Of a stretch of 64,000 nt of DNA, positions 26,011 through 34,341 are shown in pieces. The stretch is from Chelatococcus sp. (GTDB lineage Bacteria > Pseudomonadota > Alphaproteobacteria > Rhizobiales > Beijerinckiaceae): the NCBI GenBank assembly GCA_003248805.1, contig QFQY01000029.1, forward strand, positions 41,032 to 105,031, in the 5' to 3' direction. The notes beneath the pieces were generated by a model that saw nothing but the letters and a program-made list of their open reading frames with translations, was not told the DNA's origin and ran no database searches. How positions within the stretch are numbered: position 1 is the first letter of the stretch; each line of letters starts with the position of its first letter. A program made the translations under genes and the position numbers.

Positions 26011-27074
26011 GTCCCGCTCCGCTGAATCATGAAGGCCGAGAGATTGAGGGGCGCCCGGCGCTGCGGTTTCGCAGCCGGAGCGGCCTGCGCCACATCCGCC
26101 TGGCCGAGATTGGCCGGGCGCGCGGGCGGCAAGGGCGCGCTCGCCGGCTGCCCCTGCGCCGCGGCGGCGGCTGTCGCCGCCGGACCGGCGGAGGACCGTG
26201 CGTCACTGGCCTTCGCGCGGGGGAAATAGCGATCGGCCGGATCGAGCGACGCCAGCCGCGTGCCCTCGGCGCGCGGCGTCGACCAGAGATTGCTGACGGC
26301 GGAGGAGACGGGAGCGCGCGAGCCCTCGGTCGAGAACAGGCCGATCAGCCCTTTGGCGCGGTTGGGAGCGAGGCCGGCGGCGATTTCCGCCACGGGAGGC
26401 TCGGCATTCGTCGCGGGGGCCTGCGCGGCCGTGGCGGCGACCTGCGTGCCGGCATGGCTGGCGGCCAGCACGCCATAGACCTCCTGCACGCTGCGGGCGC
26501 GGCCGGCCTTGTCGTAGAAGATGCCCCGATTGGCGGCGGCGGCTTCGGGAAAATCGCTCGCGGCGGCGCGACCGGGGTCGCTCGCCACGGAGCGGATCAG
26601 GTCGGAGGCCCCGCGGGCGCCCAGGACATGGGCCATGTAGAGTTCGCCGGCATTGGGCTGGCGGCCGATGCTGGCGGCGAGCTGATCCCGGTTCTTCTGC
26701 GTCAGGGCGCCGGCCATGACGGCGGCGACCTGGGGGTCCTTGCGCAGGGACAGAATCTTCTCGCGGGCCGAGGGGTCCGACACCGTCAGGCGGCCGTCGC
26801 TCGACTGGCTGATGGCATCCGCATAGTTGGCGAGGCCCTGCTTGGGCCCCTCCTGCTTCACCATGGAGAGCCAGGTCTGCTCGATGAACTGGAAGAGCCC
26901 CGTCGCGCTCGAAGTCGGGGCCTTGGCGTCGGGCTGCAGCGAGGATTCGCGCTGGGCGGTCTTGAGCAGGTAATCGAAGCCCGTCCCGGTCTTCTGCGCC
27001 CCGTCGCGAATGGCGCTGACGACCGGGTCTGCCGGCCGTGTCTCTCGCGTCTGGGGGGTGGTGAAGAGGAACAT
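26007..27074 (-). CDS. Lytic transglycosylase-like protein
   Basis: Predicted 355-residue protein. The N-terminal 190 residues carry an SLT/goose-lysozyme-like domain: FDYLLKTAQRESSLQPDAKAPTSSATGLFQFIEQTWL contains the catalytic Glu in a QRESS motif, and LYMAHVLGARGASDLI is the YxxHxLG block. The C-terminal half is low-complexity Ala/Pro/Ser with PLPPARPANLGQ and a terminal PLNLSAFMIQ motif. No Sec signal is apparent at the N-terminus, so the export route is unclear. It probably cleaves peptidoglycan, possibly during envelope-machine assembly. Confidence 0.82.
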   Translation of the reverse strand: MFLFTTPQTRETRPADPVVSAIRDGAQKTGTGFDYLLKTAQRESSLQPDAKAPTSSATGLFQFIEQTWLSMVKQEGPKQGLANYADAISQSSDGRLTVSDPSAREKILSLRKDPQVAAVMAGALTQKNRDQLAASIGRQPNAGELYMAHVLGARGASDLIRSVASDPGRAAASDFPEAAAANRGIFYDKAGRARSVQEVYGVLAASHAGTQVAATAAQAPATNAEPPVAEIAAGLAPNRAKGLIGLFSTEGSRAPVSSAVSNLWSTPRAEGTRLASLDPADRYFPRAKASDARSSAGPAATAAAAAQGQPASAPLPPARPANLGQADVAQAAPAAKPQRRAPLNLSAFMIQRSGT

Positions 27075-27368
27075 CCAGGCTCTCGATGACGCCCTCGGCG
27101 GAGTCGCCGGGAACGATCCGAAGGTGCCTCGATTATGGTAAGCGAACGGTTAAGATGCCGCATCCGAAGGCGTGAAGACGACCGCGGGCGGGCGAATTCC
27201 AGCGTCGGCGCCCTGCGGCGAGGGGAAGCGGCCCGACGGGTTTCCTGTTTGCCTCGCGATGCTCTACGAATTGCCGCGCCGGCCGACCGGGCCGGTATGG
27301 ATCGCCGCGCGTCCCGCCGGACGCGACCACGGTGCTCCATCCCATGTGATCGCATCGGAGGAACGGCG

Positions 27369-27866
27369 ATGGCGGAACCGAGGCGCCACAAGCGCGGCGG
27401 CATCTATTTCGAGGACTTCCGTGTCGGCAGCCTGATCGAGCACGGGCTGACGCGGACCGTCACGCAGATGGACAACATGCTGTTCTCGAACATGACGCTG
27501 AACCCGCAGCCCCTTCACATCGACGCGCATTTCTGCGCGACCGAGACCGAATGGGGGCAGCCTCTGATGAACTCGCTGTTCACGCTCGGCCTGATGATCG
27601 GCATCGCCGTCAACGACACGACGGTCGGCACGACCATCGCCAATCTCGGCATGACGGATGTGCGCTTCCCGGCCCCGCTCTTCGAGGGCGACACGGTGAA
27701 CTGCACGACGGAGATCGTCTCCAAGCGCGAATCGCGCTCGCGCCCCGAGGCCGGAATCGTCGAGTTCTTCCACCGCGCCTACAAGCAGGACGGCACGCTG
27801 GTGGCCGAGTGCCGCCGGCAGGCCTTCATGCTGAAGGCTCCGGCCGCCGCGACCGTCGCGGTCTGA
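27369..27866 (+). CDS. MaoC-like hot-dog dehydratase
   Basis: Predicted 165-residue hot-dog fold protein of the MaoC/R-hydratase group (YFEDFRVGSLIEHGLTRTVT, NPQPLHIDAHFCATETEWGQPLMNSLFTLGL). The D-x4-H active-site region is seen around LHIDAHF. It probably hydrates or dehydrates an acyl-CoA. It lies 6 nt before a CoA-ester lyase gene, the arrangement seen for short branched dicarboxylic acyl-CoA modules such as mesaconyl- or methylmalyl-CoA metabolism; the exact substrate is inferred. Confidence 0.85.
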   Translation: MAEPRRHKRGGIYFEDFRVGSLIEHGLTRTVTQMDNMLFSNMTLNPQPLHIDAHFCATETEWGQPLMNSLFTLGLMIGIAVNDTTVGTTIANLGMTDVRFPAPLFEGDTVNCTTEIVSKRESRSRPEAGIVEFFHRAYKQDGTLVAECRRQAFMLKAPAAATVAV

Positions 27867-27872
27867 AGCGGC

Positions 27873-28754
27873 ATGCGTTCGCTCCTGTTCGTGCCGGGCG
27901 ACAGCGCCCGCAAGCAGCAGAAGGGGCTGGAGAGCGGCGCCGACGCGCTGATTCTCGACCTCGAGGATTCCGTCGCGCCCGAGGCCAAGCCCGCCGCGCG
28001 CGAGACCACCCTCGCCTTTCTGAGCGAGGCCCGCGCGCTCGCCCGGCGCCCGCGCCTGATCGTGCGCGTCAACGCGCTCTCCACCGGGCTGACGCAGGCC
28101 GATCTCGACATGGTGATGCGCGGCGCGCCCGACGCGATCATGCTGCCGAAATCCGAGGGCGGCGCCGATGTCGGCCAGCTCGCGGCGAAAATCGCCGTGC
28201 GCGAGGCCGAGAACGAGCTGCCGGACGGCACGACGCGGATCATCGCCATCGCCACCGAGACCGGCAAGGGCATCTTCGGGCTCGGCAGCTATGCCGGGGC
28301 CTCGCACCGGCTCGCCGGCCTGACCTGGGGCGCCGAGGACCTCTCGGCCGATGTCGGCGCCGAGACCAACCGTCTCGACGACGGCGGCTATACCGATCCC
28401 TACAGGCTCGCGCGCTCGCTCGTCCTGTTTGCGGCGGCGGGGGCGCAGGTCGACCCTATCGACTCCGTCTTCACGAATTTCCGGGACGAGGCCGGCCTGC
28501 GGGCGGAGAGCCTCGCGGGACGCCGGGACGGCTTCACCGGCAAGATGGCGATCCATCCGGCGCAGGTCGCGGTGATCAACGAGGTCTTCTCGCCCTCCCC
28601 GGAGTCACTGGCGCGGGCGGAGGCGATCATCGCCCTGTTCGAGGCCAATCCCGGCGCGGGCGTGATCGGGCTCGATGGCGAAATGCTCGATCGTCCCCAT
28701 CTCGTCAGGGCGCAGCGCCTCAAGGCGCGGGCGGCACCGCCGCAGGCAGGCTGA
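27873..28754 (+). CDS. HpcH/HpaI-family CoA-ester lyase
   Basis: Predicted 293-residue TIM-barrel lyase of the citrate lyase beta/malyl-CoA lyase group. MRSLLFVPGDSARKQQKGLESGADALILDLEDSV, with the metal ligand Asp/Glu in DLEDS, IATETGKGIFGL, LTWGAEDLSADVG and GKMAIHPAQVAVIN are diagnostic. It likely cleaves a beta-hydroxyacyl-CoA (malyl-, methylmalyl- or citramalyl-CoA). It is in an operon with the MaoC gene and 12 nt before a small HMA protein gene. Confidence 0.88.
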   Translation: MRSLLFVPGDSARKQQKGLESGADALILDLEDSVAPEAKPAARETTLAFLSEARALARRPRLIVRVNALSTGLTQADLDMVMRGAPDAIMLPKSEGGADVGQLAAKIAVREAENELPDGTTRIIAIATETGKGIFGLGSYAGASHRLAGLTWGAEDLSADVGAETNRLDDGGYTDPYRLARSLVLFAAAGAQVDPIDSVFTNFRDEAGLRAESLAGRRDGFTGKMAIHPAQVAVINEVFSPSPESLARAEAIIALFEANPGAGVIGLDGEMLDRPHLVRAQRLKARAAPPQAG

Positions 28755-28766
28755 AAGGACCATCGC

Positions 28767-28979
28767 ATGGCAGAGGTTTTCGAGATCACCGGCATGCATT
28801 GCGAGGGCTGCGCCTCGCGCGTCCAGCGCGCGGCGACGGCCATCGCGCCGGGGGCGACGGTGACGCTCGATCCGCCGCGGCTGACGCTGCCGACCGGCAG
28901 CACGCTCGACGCGGCCGCGATCAACACAGCGCTCGCGGCCATCGGCGACTACCGGGCGAAGGAACCCGCGGCGGGGTAG
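28767..28979 (+). CDS. HMA-domain metal-binding protein
   Basis: Predicted 70-residue single heavy-metal-associated domain with GMHCEGCASRVQRA, the CxxC copper or zinc site. Such free domains act as metallochaperones. It sits 12 nt after the CoA-ester lyase, an unrelated function, and no P-type ATPase is in the window. The domain assignment is firm; the partner is unknown. Confidence 0.85.
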   Translation: MAEVFEITGMHCEGCASRVQRAATAIAPGATVTLDPPRLTLPTGSTLDAAAINTALAAIGDYRAKEPAAG

Positions 28980-28989
28980 CATCCGCTCC

Positions 28990-29068
28990 GTCATTCTCGG
29001 GCGTCGCGAAGCGCCGACCCGAGAATCCCTCATCCAAGAGATGCTCGGGTCAGGCCCGAGCATGACGC
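28990..29068. repeat. Two-hairpin intergenic repeat
   Basis: CCGTCATTCTCGGGCG opens the element. ATTCTCGGG (28993-29001) pairs with CCCGAGAAT (29018-29026), and ATGCTCGGG (29041-29049) with CCCGAGCAT (29055-29063), followed by GACG. It has the look of a dispersed Hyphomicrobiales palindromic repeat. It lies between convergent genes and may also act as a bidirectional transcription block. No second copy is in this window. Confidence 0.65.
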
Positions 29069-29085
29069 CGTGACGTGAGCGCGTC

Positions 29086-29691
29086 CTAACCGCCCGGCGG
29101 CCGCTGCAGCGAGAACAGGTTGTCGACCTCGGCGTAGTCCATATAGCCGCAGCGAGCGACCGGGTTGGCCTTGAGCGTGTCGAAGCGTCCGTCGCTGAGA
29201 TAGGCGTCGTCGATGAAGATGCCGACGACCTGCCCCAGCACGAGCCAGCGGTCGACCGCCTTGCCCTCGAGATCGACGAGTTGCTGCACCGAGAGCAGCT
29301 TGCATTCGAGCGCGGCCGGCGTCCCGGCGACGCGCGGCGGCGCGACGAAACGGGACGGCGCCATCTCCAGCCCGGCATGGGCGTATTCGCTCTGCCCGCG
29401 CGGCAGCGGCGCCGAGGTCGCGTTCATCTGCTGGATCAGCGCCTTGCTGACCACCGAACAGGTGAATTCCCGCGTCTCCTCGACAAAGGCGACCGCGTCC
29501 TTCTTCGCCTCGGAGGAGAAGGCGACGATGTGCGGGCGCGTCGCGATGGCGTTGAAGAAGCTGTAGGGCGACAGATTGACCTCGCCCTTCGCGCTCAGCG
29601 CCGTGATCCAGCCGATCGGCCGGGGCGAGACGATGGCCTTGAAGGGATCGTGCGGCAGCTTCAGCGCGTCCTGCGTCGCGGTATAGATCAT
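29086..29691 (-). CDS. Flavin reductase-like domain protein
   Basis: Predicted 201-residue FMN-binding split-barrel protein. FKAIVSPRPIGWITALSAKGEVNLSPYSFFNAI is the typical FMN/reductase signature (SPRPI.W, N.SPYSFFN). It may reduce flavins for a partner enzyme or bind FMN as an oxidoreductase. Its ATG overlaps the stop of the nitroreductase gene upstream (ATGA at 29688-29691), implying joint expression and a shared redox role. Confidence 0.85.
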   Translation of the reverse strand: MIYTATQDALKLPHDPFKAIVSPRPIGWITALSAKGEVNLSPYSFFNAIATRPHIVAFSSEAKKDAVAFVEETREFTCSVVSKALIQQMNATSAPLPRGQSEYAHAGLEMAPSRFVAPPRVAGTPAALECKLLSVQQLVDLEGKAVDRWLVLGQVVGIFIDDAYLSDGRFDTLKANPVARCGYMDYAEVDNLFSLQRPPGG

Positions 29692-30260
29692 GACTCGGCT
29701 CCGAAACGGGTGACGATCTGGGCGAGTTCGGGCCGCTCGCGGTCGGCCGGCGCGGCCGTCGGCGTGCCGATATGGACGAAGCCGGCGATGCGCTCGTCCT
29801 CGTCCAGACCAAAGGCCGTGAGCAGTTCGCGGTCGAAGGCGAACCAGTTCGTCAGCCAGGAGCCGGCGAAGCCCATGGCATGGGCGGCGACCAGCATGTT
29901 CATGCAGACCGCGCCGGCCGAGAGCTCCTGCTCCCAGAGCGGGATCTTCACATGCTCTCGGGCCCGCGAGACCACCGCCACGATCAGCGGAGACTGGAGC
30001 CGAGCGCGCTCGAAGGCGACCTGCTCCTCGCCGGCCTGCGGATTGCGGGCGCGAAAGCGCGCGGCGACCAGATCGGCCGCCTTCTCCTTGCCGGCGCCGG
30101 AGAACAGGATGAAGCGCCAGGGCGCGAGCTTGCCGTGATCCGGCACGCGGGCGGCGATCGTCAGCAACTCCTGCAGCGCTTCGCCCTCGGGGCCGGGCGC
30201 GGTCAGGAATTGCGGCGGCACCGAGCGGCGCGACTTGAGCAGGGACAGCGTGTCGGTCAT
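29688..30260 (-). CDS. Nitroreductase family protein
   Basis: Predicted 190-residue FMN-dependent NAD(P)H nitroreductase-like protein. LLKSRRSVPP (the SRRS flavin phosphate site), PDHGKLAPWRFILFSG and GAVCMNMLVAAHAMGFAGSWLT match the small YdjA-type nitroreductases. The physiological substrate is unknown. It forms a two-gene unit with the flavin reductase-like gene. Confidence 0.88.
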   Translation of the reverse strand: MTDTLSLLKSRRSVPPQFLTAPGPEGEALQELLTIAARVPDHGKLAPWRFILFSGAGKEKAADLVAARFRARNPQAGEEQVAFERARLQSPLIVAVVSRAREHVKIPLWEQELSAGAVCMNMLVAAHAMGFAGSWLTNWFAFDRELLTAFGLDEDERIAGFVHIGTPTAAPADRERPELAQIVTRFGAES

Positions 30261-30416
30261 GGGGATATCCGGTCCGAACGGGAGATGGCACAGGGGCCGG
30301 GCAGAGCATCGCGGAGATGCCTTGCGGCGAGGGGCCTTCCAGACCTAAGTCTTCGCCATGATGAGGACAAGCGAACCTGCTCCTACATGCGTGCAAGGCC
30401 GCCGAGGACCCTGAGC

Positions 30417-31340
30417 ATGCTCGAACCAGACCGCCCGCACGTCGTGCGCCGCCGCAGCGGCTGCTTCGTCGCGGCCCTGTTCGTGGCCGCGACGTCCCCG
30501 GCGCCGGCCCAGACGCTGACGAACCCGCCGCAGAGCCCGCCCGCCCTGCCCGCCCCCGCGGTGCCGGCACCGCCTCCGGCCACGGCTCCCCAGGCCCTGC
30601 TCATCGCCTCGGCGCAGTTCGCCGGCGAGCGCAAGCCCATCGGGTCGGGGCTCGTCTGGCGTGTCCTCGCCGAGACGGCGGACGGCTCGCCGCCGCGCAT
30701 CATCGCCCGCTCGCAGGATGCGCAACCGCGTTTCCTCCTGCCGCCCGGCTCCTATGTGCTGCACGCGGCCTATGGCTTCGCGAGCGGCACCAAGCGCGTC
30801 AATCTCGGGCCGCAGGGCTCGGCGGAGCAGGTCGCGGTGAGTGCCGGCGCGCTGTCGCTGGCGGGCTCGATCGGCGACACGCCGATCCCGCCCGCACAGC
30901 TCAGCTTCTCGGTCTTCGTGCCGCTGCAGGGCAATTCGGAGGGGCGGCTCGTCGTCTCCAGCGCCAAGGGCGGGGAGCTGATCCGGCTGCCGGAGGGCAC
31001 CTATCACATCGTCTCGACCTATGGCGATTCGAACGCGATCCAGCGCGCCGACGTGAAGGTGGAGTCGGGCAAGGTCACGGACGCGACGCTGCATCACCGC
31101 GCCGCGCGCGTGACGCTGAAGCTCGTCGCGGCCGCCGGCGGCGAGGCCTTCGCGGGCACCGCCTTCAGCGTGCTGACGCCGGGCGGCGACGTCATCCGCG
31201 AGGCGATCGGCGCCTTCCCGCAGGTCATCCTGGCCGAGGGCGACTATGTGCTGATCGCGCGGCAGGAGGGGCAGGTCTTCTCGCGCGAGTTCAAGGTGGA
31301 ATCGGGCCTCGACCGCGACATCGAGGTGCTGGCGCGATAG
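30417..31340 (+). CDS. Secreted repeat-domain hypothetical protein
   Basis: Predicted 307-residue exported protein. The signal peptide (SGCFVAALFVAATSPAPAQ) is followed by a Pro/Ala linker and about three related beta-sandwich units, each ending in a PxGxYxLxAxYG-like strand (LPPGSYVLHAAYG, LPEGTYHIVSTYG, LAEGDYVLIARQEG). The units resemble carboxypeptidase-regulatory or PEGA-like surface domains. No enzyme motif is seen. Its TAG stop codon (31338-31340) is formed by the first bases of a RIME-like repeat. Confidence 0.72.
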   Translation: MLEPDRPHVVRRRSGCFVAALFVAATSPAPAQTLTNPPQSPPALPAPAVPAPPPATAPQALLIASAQFAGERKPIGSGLVWRVLAETADGSPPRIIARSQDAQPRFLLPPGSYVLHAAYGFASGTKRVNLGPQGSAEQVAVSAGALSLAGSIGDTPIPPAQLSFSVFVPLQGNSEGRLVVSSAKGGELIRLPEGTYHIVSTYGDSNAIQRADVKVESGKVTDATLHHRAARVTLKLVAAAGGEAFAGTAFSVLTPGGDVIREAIGAFPQVILAEGDYVLIARQEGQVFSREFKVESGLDRDIEVLAR

Positions 31341-31442
31341 AGTATCGAACTGAATATCGTATTCAGCCCGACACTCTATCTCTTTGATCTCGCATCGGCT
31401 TTCTTCCGAAAACCGCGCTCCACTTTTCGGGCCGATGCTCTA
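31338..31442 (+). repeat. RIME-like two-hairpin repeat, copy A
   Basis: TAGAGTATCGAACTGAATA and its imperfect complement form hairpin 1; GCATCGGCTTTCTTCCGAAA and TTTCGGGCCGATGC form hairpin 2. The element ends CTCTA. It matches copies B and C in the same orientation and D in the opposite one. Such elements are known in rhizobia as RIMEs (intergenic mosaic elements). Confidence 0.88.
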
Positions 31443-31453
31443 AGTCTCCCGGC

Positions 31454-32308
31454 TCAGTTCGAGGCGCCCGGAGCCTCGGCGAAATCGGATTTGCGGCCGG
31501 TCAGGGAGGCGGCGATGCCTTCGGCGAGGCGGATCGCGAGGCAGCGATTGCCGGCGTCGACCAGATGCACCCCGTCCATGCCGATGATCTCCTCGGCGCT
31601 GAACTGCTTCGAGCGCGCCCAGTTGCGCATGATCGCGTAGCGCGGGAAGACCGGGACGCCCTGCTCCGTCGCCGTCCTGAGCAGCACCTTGCGGTAGTCG
31701 TCGTAGAGCGGGTAGCGCTCCTCGCGCGGCAGCCATTGCAGGTCCATCAGCACGAGGTCGATGCCGGCGCCCTGAAGCCGCGCAATGCCCTTGCGCAGGA
31801 TCTTGGCGAAGCGCTCCTCCCCGACATTCCGGATGGCGTCGTTGGCGGCGGTCTGCCAGATCACCAGCGCCGGCTTCTCCTCGAAGACATCGGGCTCCAT
31901 GCGCTGGACCATGTCGTAAGCCGACTGTCCGCCCGCCCCCTTGTTGACGACGGTGACCTCGCGATCCCGCAGGCGGCGGCGCAGCTCGGCCTGAAGCAGC
32001 GCGGGGTAGCTCCGGTCCTCGGGCCCTGCTCCCGCCCCAGCCGTGCTCGAGGAGCCGAGCGCGACGATCCTGAGTTCGCCCGTCTCGGCCAGCGCCCTCG
32101 CCGCGCCCGGCAGCGCCGGCAGGAAGGGCTGCTGGCCCGCGCCGAGGCGGCAGCGCAGATCGCTCATGCCCGTGGGGGCGATGGGCGCGACGGGACCGGC
32201 GGCGGCCGTGGTCGCGAGGGCGAGAAGGGTCAGCGCCGCGCCGCCGGCACGCCAGGCGCGGGCTCGGTCTCTGCGGCGGAGCTGCGAAGCGTGATCGACT
32301 GGTACCAC
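31454..32308 (-). CDS. SGNH/GDSL-family hydrolase, secreted
   Basis: Predicted esterase/acyl-hydrolase of about 284 residues. Block I is LRIVALGSSSTAG, with the nucleophile Ser; the block III Asn lies in WQTAANDAI; and the catalytic Asp-His pair is in GMDGVHLVDAGN. A hydrophobic segment after a basic stretch (GGAALTLLALATTAAAG) is a signal peptide. The start is uncertain; GTG 32308 gives this signal and overlaps the end of opgC by 79 nt. Co-orientation with opgC suggests periplasmic glucan modification, for example acyl group turnover (inference). Confidence 0.75.
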   Translation of the reverse strand: MVPVDHASQLRRRDRARAWRAGGAALTLLALATTAAAGPVAPIAPTGMSDLRCRLGAGQQPFLPALPGAARALAETGELRIVALGSSSTAGAGAGPEDRSYPALLQAELRRRLRDREVTVVNKGAGGQSAYDMVQRMEPDVFEEKPALVIWQTAANDAIRNVGEERFAKILRKGIARLQGAGIDLVLMDLQWLPREERYPLYDDYRKVLLRTATEQGVPVFPRYAIMRNWARSKQFSAEEIIGMDGVHLVDAGNRCLAIRLAEGIAASLTGRKSDFAEAPGASN

Positions 32309-33369
32309 GACAGGAACACCCCAAGGCCCGCCAGAAGTGTAGTCCCCCCGAGGCAGACGAACAACTGAGCCCCCGGAGCGAAGGAAAACTCGGCCAGCAC
32401 GATCTGCCCGACGATGGACAGGACGATCCCCACCCAGAAGACCTCGAGCGAATGGCGCCCCATCCGGGCGAGCACACGGCCCGCACCGAACGAGAGCAAC
32501 GTCCCTCCCTTCGGCAGCCAGCGGATCGCGAGCCACGAGACGGCGAGCACATGGGCGAGATGGGCCCAGGAGAGGTTCGTCTTGTCCGAGCCGAGCTGGA
32601 CGGCATCGAACCAGTCGTTGAGCAGGGCGATGTCGAGCGGATTGCCGGAGGCCGTCTTCGCATGCCAGGCGAAGGCGATGAAGCCGAGCGCCAGCAGGTC
32701 CAGCCGCCGCGACCGGGGCGCGGCGATGCCGAGCTGAAGCGCGCGACCGATCACGACGCCGAGCGTGAAGACGACCTGCCAGGCGAAGGGGTTGAAGAAC
32801 CAGCCGTTCGAGCGCGTGTTGGGGAAGTTCCAGCCCATCGCGAGCGCCAGCTGCCAGATCGCGAGCGAGACGACGAGGGTCGCCAGCGGGCTCACCCGCA
32901 CGGCGTGATAGATCGCCGGGAACAGGGCGAGAAGCACGATGTAGAGCGGCAGGATGTCGAGATAGGAGGGCTGGTATCGCAGCGTCAGCGCATCCACCAG
33001 CGCCTCGAAGGTGTCGTTGAAGAAGGGCTGGATGTTGATCGCCTCGACATAGAGCGGGTTCTGGGTGCGCGTGACTGCCGCCGCGACCACGCCGCAGACG
33101 ATGATGAAGACCGAGATATGGGCGATGTAGAGCGTGCCGATGCGCGCCCCGATCCTCAGCGCCGCCACGGGCAGGCCGCGCCGCTCGATCAGGTTGCCAT
33201 AGGCGAGCGTCGCCGACACGCCAGCGAGCAGGACGAAGATGTCGGCCGCGTCAGAGAAGCCGAAATTATGCGGCATGTAGCCGGAGACGACATTGCCCGG
33301 CATGTGATTGATGAAGATCACCAGCAACGCCAGCCCGCGGACCACGTCGATCCTGGCATCGCGTCCCAT
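32230..33369 (-). CDS. opgC: OpgC-type membrane acyltransferase
   Basis: Predicted 379-residue integral membrane protein with about ten hydrophobic helices. OpgC family proteins succinylate osmoregulated periplasmic glucans. The family start is RIDVVRGLALLVIFINHMPGN with NFGFSDAADIFVLLAGVSA, and the late GRHSLEVFWVGIVLSI is also typical. ATG 33369 puts the conserved motif at the N-terminus; ATG 33450 would add 27 residues. It precedes and overlaps the SGNH hydrolase gene. No opgG/opgH gene is in the window. Confidence 0.85.
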   Translation of the reverse strand: MGRDARIDVVRGLALLVIFINHMPGNVVSGYMPHNFGFSDAADIFVLLAGVSATLAYGNLIERRGLPVAALRIGARIGTLYIAHISVFIIVCGVVAAAVTRTQNPLYVEAINIQPFFNDTFEALVDALTLRYQPSYLDILPLYIVLLALFPAIYHAVRVSPLATLVVSLAIWQLALAMGWNFPNTRSNGWFFNPFAWQVVFTLGVVIGRALQLGIAAPRSRRLDLLALGFIAFAWHAKTASGNPLDIALLNDWFDAVQLGSDKTNLSWAHLAHVLAVSWLAIRWLPKGGTLLSFGAGRVLARMGRHSLEVFWVGIVLSIVGQIVLAEFSFAPGAQLFVCLGGTTLLAGLGVFLSWYQSITLRSSAAETEPAPGVPAARR

Positions 33370-33720
33370 CGGGGCGGCGAGCGCCCCGCCGGCCGAGCGG
33401 CCGAAAGAGAGAAACCGGATGATCGGGGTGGCTCGCGGCACCGGCGGCATCCTCGGCTGCAGGCGAAAGGCTTCGGACGGAACGTTGGATGGCGATGTCG
33501 GTTCCGGCGGGAAGCCCCGCCGATGAACGCTTTCCAACAATTCCGTTCATCTGGCGTTCATATCGCGAGCCTGCTTCGGCGTCACCCGCGGCGTGCTCAC
33601 AAGGCCGTGTTCCGAGCGTCCGCAGGCGGCCAAGGCCGGGCAGAATCGCCCTCCCCCGGCGCGCAAGCACCTGTTCCGACAGATGTTTTCCGATCAGGGC
33701 GGCCGGCGTAACGCCGCCGC
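33370..33720. other. Intergenic region upstream of opgC
   Basis: If opgC starts at 33369 this stretch has no gene. It contains the possible alternative opgC start at 33450 and three copies of CGTTCAT or its complement: ATGAACG at 33523-33529 and CGTTCAT at 33544-33550 and 33555-33561. The last two are spaced by 11 bp, one helical turn, as in many response-regulator sites. I see no RNA gene. Confidence 0.45.
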
Positions 33721-34341
33721 CTAGTACGGCGGCTCGGCGTGGACGAGCTTGCCGTCGACGAGCAGGCGCTTGATCGCGGCCTCTCCGGAAGCCGCGACGG
33801 CCGCGACCACCTCGATGCGGGCCCTGGCGGTCGTCTCTATCGCACGCCCGGAGCCCTGCGGGACGAAATAGCTCTCCAGGCCGTAGGCGACGCGCAGGCG
33901 GTCGCGGCCGGCCCCGCAATCGGACGATCCGTCGTCCCGGAGGGCGCAGGCACCGACCGAGACGACCCGGCCGGCGATCACGACCGTCCCCGGGGCGTCG
34001 GACGGACGGCGGCGGAAGGCGCCGGTCGCGCGGGCGAAGCCGTCGCCGTCCCGTTCCAGCGTCACGAAGACCGTCTCGCCGCGCCTGAAGGGCGGCTCGC
34101 CCGCCTCCGGGCGCGCCGGGACCGTGCCGATGGCGTAGGACAGCACGACATAGTCGCCGCGAAACAGATCGCGCGGATCCACCGGCACCGTTCTCAGCCT
34201 GACTTCCGTCCCCGAGCGAAGGATGCCCGCGCGGCTCTCGACCAGCGCCAGCAGGACGCCGCAGAGGAGAACGATCGCCGCCAGCGCGCGCCAGAGCAGC
34301 GGGATTCGCGCCACGACGCGATCGGCGGACGCGAAACTCAC
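33721..34341 (-). CDS. GDYXXLXY-motif membrane-anchored protein
   Basis: Predicted 206-residue protein with one N-terminal transmembrane helix (LLWRALAAIVLLCGVLLALV) and the naming motif GDYVVLSY after VDPRDLFR. The rest is predicted beta-rich. The GTG start at 34341 overlaps the DUF2157 stop (GTGA at 34338-34341). GDYXXLXY proteins are regularly paired with DUF2157 membrane proteins, as here. Function is unknown for the family. Confidence 0.85.
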   Translation of the reverse strand: MSFASADRVVARIPLLWRALAAIVLLCGVLLALVESRAGILRSGTEVRLRTVPVDPRDLFRGDYVVLSYAIGTVPARPEAGEPPFRRGETVFVTLERDGDGFARATGAFRRRPSDAPGTVVIAGRVVSVGACALRDDGSSDCGAGRDRLRVAYGLESYFVPQGSGRAIETTARARIEVVAAVAASGEAAIKRLLVDGKLVHAEPPY

